Shown piece by piece: positions 61,928 to 64,000 of a stretch of DNA of 64,000 nucleotides; the stretch's first letter is position 1; the number at the start of each line of letters is the position of its first letter. This stretch comes from DVED01 sp963838375. Lineage in GTDB: Bacteria > Cyanobacteriota > Cyanobacteriia > Cyanobacteriales > Geitlerinemataceae. The position numbers and the translations under genes were made by a program. The notes under the pieces were generated by a model that did no database searches, had not been told where the DNA came from, and saw nothing but the letters and a program-made list of their open reading frames with translations. The DNA lies in assembly GCA_963838375.1 (NCBI GenBank), contig CAWIQY010000003.1, positions 62,001 through 126,000 on the forward strand, written 5' to 3'.

Positions 61928-62365
61928 TTTCTTTAAGTTGCACCGAAGCGTATTTAAAGCTCTGTCCTTGTCTGAAGCCAGAAAGCCATCGCAGAAATAA
62001 CGCTTTTCCCAGAAATGTCCTGTTCTTCTGAGCATCCGATTAAAACACATGGGCGCATCCCACTTTTGTAACCCTCACCCTAAATCCCTCTCCCACCCCC
62101 CTCATTCCCCCCTCAAAGGAGGGAAGACAGAGGAAGCTTCGCAGTTTTTGGCTGGGAGAGGGACTTTGAAAAGATCTTGCTCCCCTTCTCCCAGCTTGGG
62201 AGAAGGGGCGGGGGGATGAGGGCTTTCTTTAAGTTGCACCGAAGCGTATTTAAAGCTCTGTCTTTGTCTGAAGCCGGAAACCCATCGCAGAAATAACGCT
62301 TTTCCCAGAAATGTCCTGTTCTTCTGAGCATCCGATTAAAACACATGGGCGTATCCCACTTTTGT
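61879..62365. repeat. 296-bp tandem duplication in the RAYT gene
   Basis: The stretch CTTGCTCCCC...CACTTTTGT at about 61879-62069 recurs at 62175-62365, a 296-bp offset. A few base changes separate the copies, and the second REP block carries an extra ~60-bp insert not present in the first. Confidence 0.85.
62071..62223. repeat. REP-like block 2 with a nested insertion
   Basis: The same block as at 61829, but interrupted near 62097-62153 by a ~57-bp piece (GAGGGAAGACAGAGGAAGCT, then TCGCAGTTTTTGGC), a repeat inside a repeat. Confidence 0.75.
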
Positions 62366-62367
62366 CT

Positions 62368-62465
62368 CCCTCACCCTAAATCCCTCTCCCAAAAAGGGCG
62401 AGGGACTTTGAAAAAATCTTGCTCCCCTTCTCCCAAGTTGGGAGAAGGGGCTGGGGGATGAGGGC
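62368..62465. repeat. REP-like palindromic block 3
   Basis: Third copy of the CCCTCACCC ... GATGAGGGC block. It splits the RAYT frame just after MCLGASQFCR, beside the ATGTGTTT sequence seen at both sides (MCF), so it may have duplicated its target. Confidence 0.8.
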
Positions 62466-62768
62466 GATTCTGCAAAATTGCGATGCACCCAAACACATCG
62501 CCGTATACCAATTGAGGAAGTGCATAATTTTCGGCAAATCTTCGGGTTGGGCGGGTTCCAGCAGATAATGAACGTGGTTCGACATAATGCACAGCCCGTA
62601 CAACTTGAACCCGAACTTATCCAATGCCTTGCCAATGGCATAAAGAAACACCTCCCGACACTCTCGCCGCGATAGTTTGAACTCCCGATTGTTGCAGCGG
62701 GTCGTGATGTGGTAAGCGTATCCCGGCTTTAAATCCCTCGGCTTTCTCGGCATGGCTTCTTACAAATC

Positions 62769-63692
62769 GTGAATGATTGGCTCATCAAAAAACTAAAGAA
62801 CAGTAAAGTGTTTAAGTCAACGATCGAACCCGAGGAAAAATTAAGATATATTGGCAATCACAAACAAGCCTTTGATATCGAACCGCTCTATCCCCTCGCC
62901 TTATTTGAAGAGTTTGTTGCCACAACCGGTGACTGTCTGATTGAATGCTCCGGAAAAATCAAACAAGACCAACTGTACCCAGCCCGCATCGATCTCCAGT
63001 TCTCCGATAAACAACATTTCCGCAATATTCATGCTTCCATTGACTTTCTAAAACGTGCTGCATCCAGAACCGATGTCAACCTCGATCTAGACATTCTTTC
63101 CACCTTTTTAGCGGGCAACTTTGACTATACCAAAGTCCAAACCGTCCTCTTGGGAATCGATCTGCGTCACCATCTTTCCGAATCCCGACTCAAACTTTTT
63201 ATCCGCATTGGTGACTATCCCGAAAAAATGGCTTTAGCCAAGCATCTATGCAACATCAATCAAGAATCGGAAGCCCTGCTGCGATCGGATACGTTACACA
63301 TCGGCTTTGACTTTTACTTAGACGGTCGCAGTGCGATCGAACTTTATCCCGAATTAAAAAAAGATGAATTGAATCAACCGGCGATTTATCACCATCTAAA
63401 AACAATATTGTCTCCTGAAGCCCTCAAGCCTTTACCACTTTGCAGCTTGTTTGGCATCGGTTTGAGTCCTGCTAATGAAGCCAATGTTCTTTACTACCAT
63501 CTAGAAAATATTCAAGATTTTTTATCCTACTTTCCCATCAACGATACGGCTCGTCGAGTTCATGATTTTTATCTCCAGCAAGAGGGTTCTCGAAAAATGT
63601 GGGTTGCCCTGTCCGAATCCGAAATGCAAGCCGGCAAGATTAACAACGTGAACCTGTACTACAGCAAAGCTTTTACGAGCCAAAACGCCTAA
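62769..63692 (+). CDS. Cyanobactin prenyltransferase, LynF/TruF family
   Basis: 307 aa from a GTG. It is a DMAPP-dependent ABBA-fold enzyme that attaches dimethylallyl groups to macrocyclic cyanobactins. Family features are strong: KLRYIGNHKQAFDIEPLYPL near the N-terminus, GIDLRHHLSESRLKLFIRI, LHIGFDFYLDGRSAIELYPE, LSPANEANVLYYHLENIQDF and FPINDTARRVHDFYLQQ. Length is typical. Residue choice in the target (Tyr, Ser/Thr, Trp, Arg among known relatives) cannot be read from sequence; cores 2 and 3 each contain Tyr and Ser, and core 1 has neither. The gene is 13 bp upstream of the next one, so they are probably an operon. Confidence 0.92.
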   Translation: MNDWLIKKLKNSKVFKSTIEPEEKLRYIGNHKQAFDIEPLYPLALFEEFVATTGDCLIECSGKIKQDQLYPARIDLQFSDKQHFRNIHASIDFLKRAASRTDVNLDLDILSTFLAGNFDYTKVQTVLLGIDLRHHLSESRLKLFIRIGDYPEKMALAKHLCNINQESEALLRSDTLHIGFDFYLDGRSAIELYPELKKDELNQPAIYHHLKTILSPEALKPLPLCSLFGIGLSPANEANVLYYHLENIQDFLSYFPINDTARRVHDFYLQQEGSRKMWVALSESEMQAGKINNVNLYYSKAFTSQNA

Positions 63693-63705
63693 TCTTACCG
63701 CTATT

Positions 63706-64000
63706 ATGAGTCAGGATTTAGCCAAAGAATTGATTCCCGGTCTTTTAAGTTTACAAACCCGCACCAAAGGCTCCTCCGACATCACCGTCGCCGTCCTCGA
63801 TGGCATCGTCGATACCGACCATCCCAGCTTCACCGGAGCCAACCTCACCCGCCTGCCCACCCTCGCCCGAGGCAGAGCCACCACCGGAGCCATGTCCACC
63901 CACGGCACCCACATCGCCAGCCTGATTTTCGGGCAACCCAACAGCGACGTTCCCGGCATCGCCCCCCACTGTCGCGGCATCCTCGCCCCCGTCTTCTCCG
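63706..64000 (+). CDS. Cyanobactin PatA/PatG-family subtilisin protease (5' part)
   Basis: 98 codons, cut by the window edge. Catalytic Asp is in VAVLDGIVDTDHPSF and catalytic His in MSTHGTHIASLIFGQPNSD. The string GIAPHCRGILAPVF is nearly diagnostic of cyanobactin A/G proteases. PatA cleaves the leader; PatG cleaves the tail and macrocyclises. The two cannot be told apart here because the C-terminal part is missing. It sits directly after the prenyltransferase, the usual place of PatG, but ordering varies. The Ser of the triad lies beyond the window. Confidence 0.88.
   Translation, partial: MSQDLAKELIPGLLSLQTRTKGSSDITVAVLDGIVDTDHPSFTGANLTRLPTLARGRATTGAMSTHGTHIASLIFGQPNSDVPGIAPHCRGILAPVFS

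Larger units (their letters stand above)
61588..62753 (-). pseudogene. REP-associated tyrosine transposase (RAYT), broken by repeats
   Basis: The Y1-transposase N-terminus starts at 62753 (MPRKPRDLKPGYAYHITTRC, then the HUH motif in LYGLCIMSNHVHYLLEPAQ). It runs to MCLGASQFCR at about 62467, where a REP block interrupts it. The next piece MCFNRMLRRTGHFWEKRYF (62346) to NLKKA occurs twice, 296 bp apart, each ended by a REP block. The C-terminal piece (VFNTLRYIHGNPKAAKMRS to FCQRYKPKSKEV) reaches the miniature transposon at 61587. Spliced, these make a normal RAYT of ~200 aa. The gene is certainly inactive. Confidence 0.85.

Noticed and set aside
1..64000. tRNA, rRNA or tmRNA genes
   Set aside because: I looked for T-loop and acceptor patterns and saw none convincing. 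A tRNAscan run could overturn this.

Overview
The window looks like chromosome from a filamentous, non-heterocystous-type cyanobacterium. The supporting signs are petN, a high-light-inducible Hlip, a SigG-like ECF sigma factor, a DnaB intein at the classical cyanobacterial site, SLH and RTX exoproteins, CofG, and GCGATCGC/CGATCG motifs throughout. No species is named because nothing in the sequence fixes one.

Layout. 0.3-2.8 kb: an ECF sigma and a membrane anti-sigma with a recently duplicated domain, then a Uma2-type gene broken by a 304-bp miniature transposon. 2.9-10 kb: ffh, a frameshifted cofG, a lone ureB, a split DUF3352 protein, an unlisted 47-aa Hlip, a Spy-like periplasmic protein and a small-molecule kinase. 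10.4-16.3 kb: a receiver-kinase hybrid, an Hpt protein, TPR, J-domain and Hsp20 proteins, and DUF456. 16.3-31 kb: a possible ncRNA, rplI, intein-bearing dnaB, cbiA, petN (29 aa), an SLH lipoprotein, a cNMP-gated histidine kinase, uvrA and a Dpp-type permease. 29.7-32.8 kb: a two-gene glucosylglycerate module. 33-39 kb: a frameshifted MscS-cNMP channel, a PhzF protein, a C-DES-like lyase, a nitroreductase remnant and ftsH.

39.3-46 kb is a secretion/defence-flavoured stretch: a 1061-aa beta-helix/RTX protein, a 523-aa protein with a CARF-like N-terminus and a HEPN R-x4-H motif, an SGNH-hydrolase/RTX protein and a small emfourin-like protease inhibitor. 46-54.5 kb: glutaredoxin, a second MscS, a frameshifted AlgI-like MBOAT, a frameshifted zinc metalloprotease and trmFO.

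54.5-62.8 kb is a mobile-element zone. It holds two intact TnpB genes, one TnpB remnant, two identical 309-bp miniature derivatives of one TnpB element, and a REP-associated transposase gene shredded by repeats. Embedded in it is the start of a cyanobactin cluster: three precursor genes on near-identical 0.52-kb units with unrelated 10-12 residue cores, a LynF/TruF-type prenyltransferase, and the beginning of a PatA/PatG subtilisin that runs off the window. Each unit repeats a promoter with a poly-G spacer, a 5'-UTR hairpin and a structured downstream element.

A caution: several otherwise intact genes (cofG, MscS-cNMP, AlgI-like, metalloprotease, probably DUF3352) each carry a single-base frameshift. 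This could be consensus error or real decay. No tRNA, rRNA or CRISPR array was seen.
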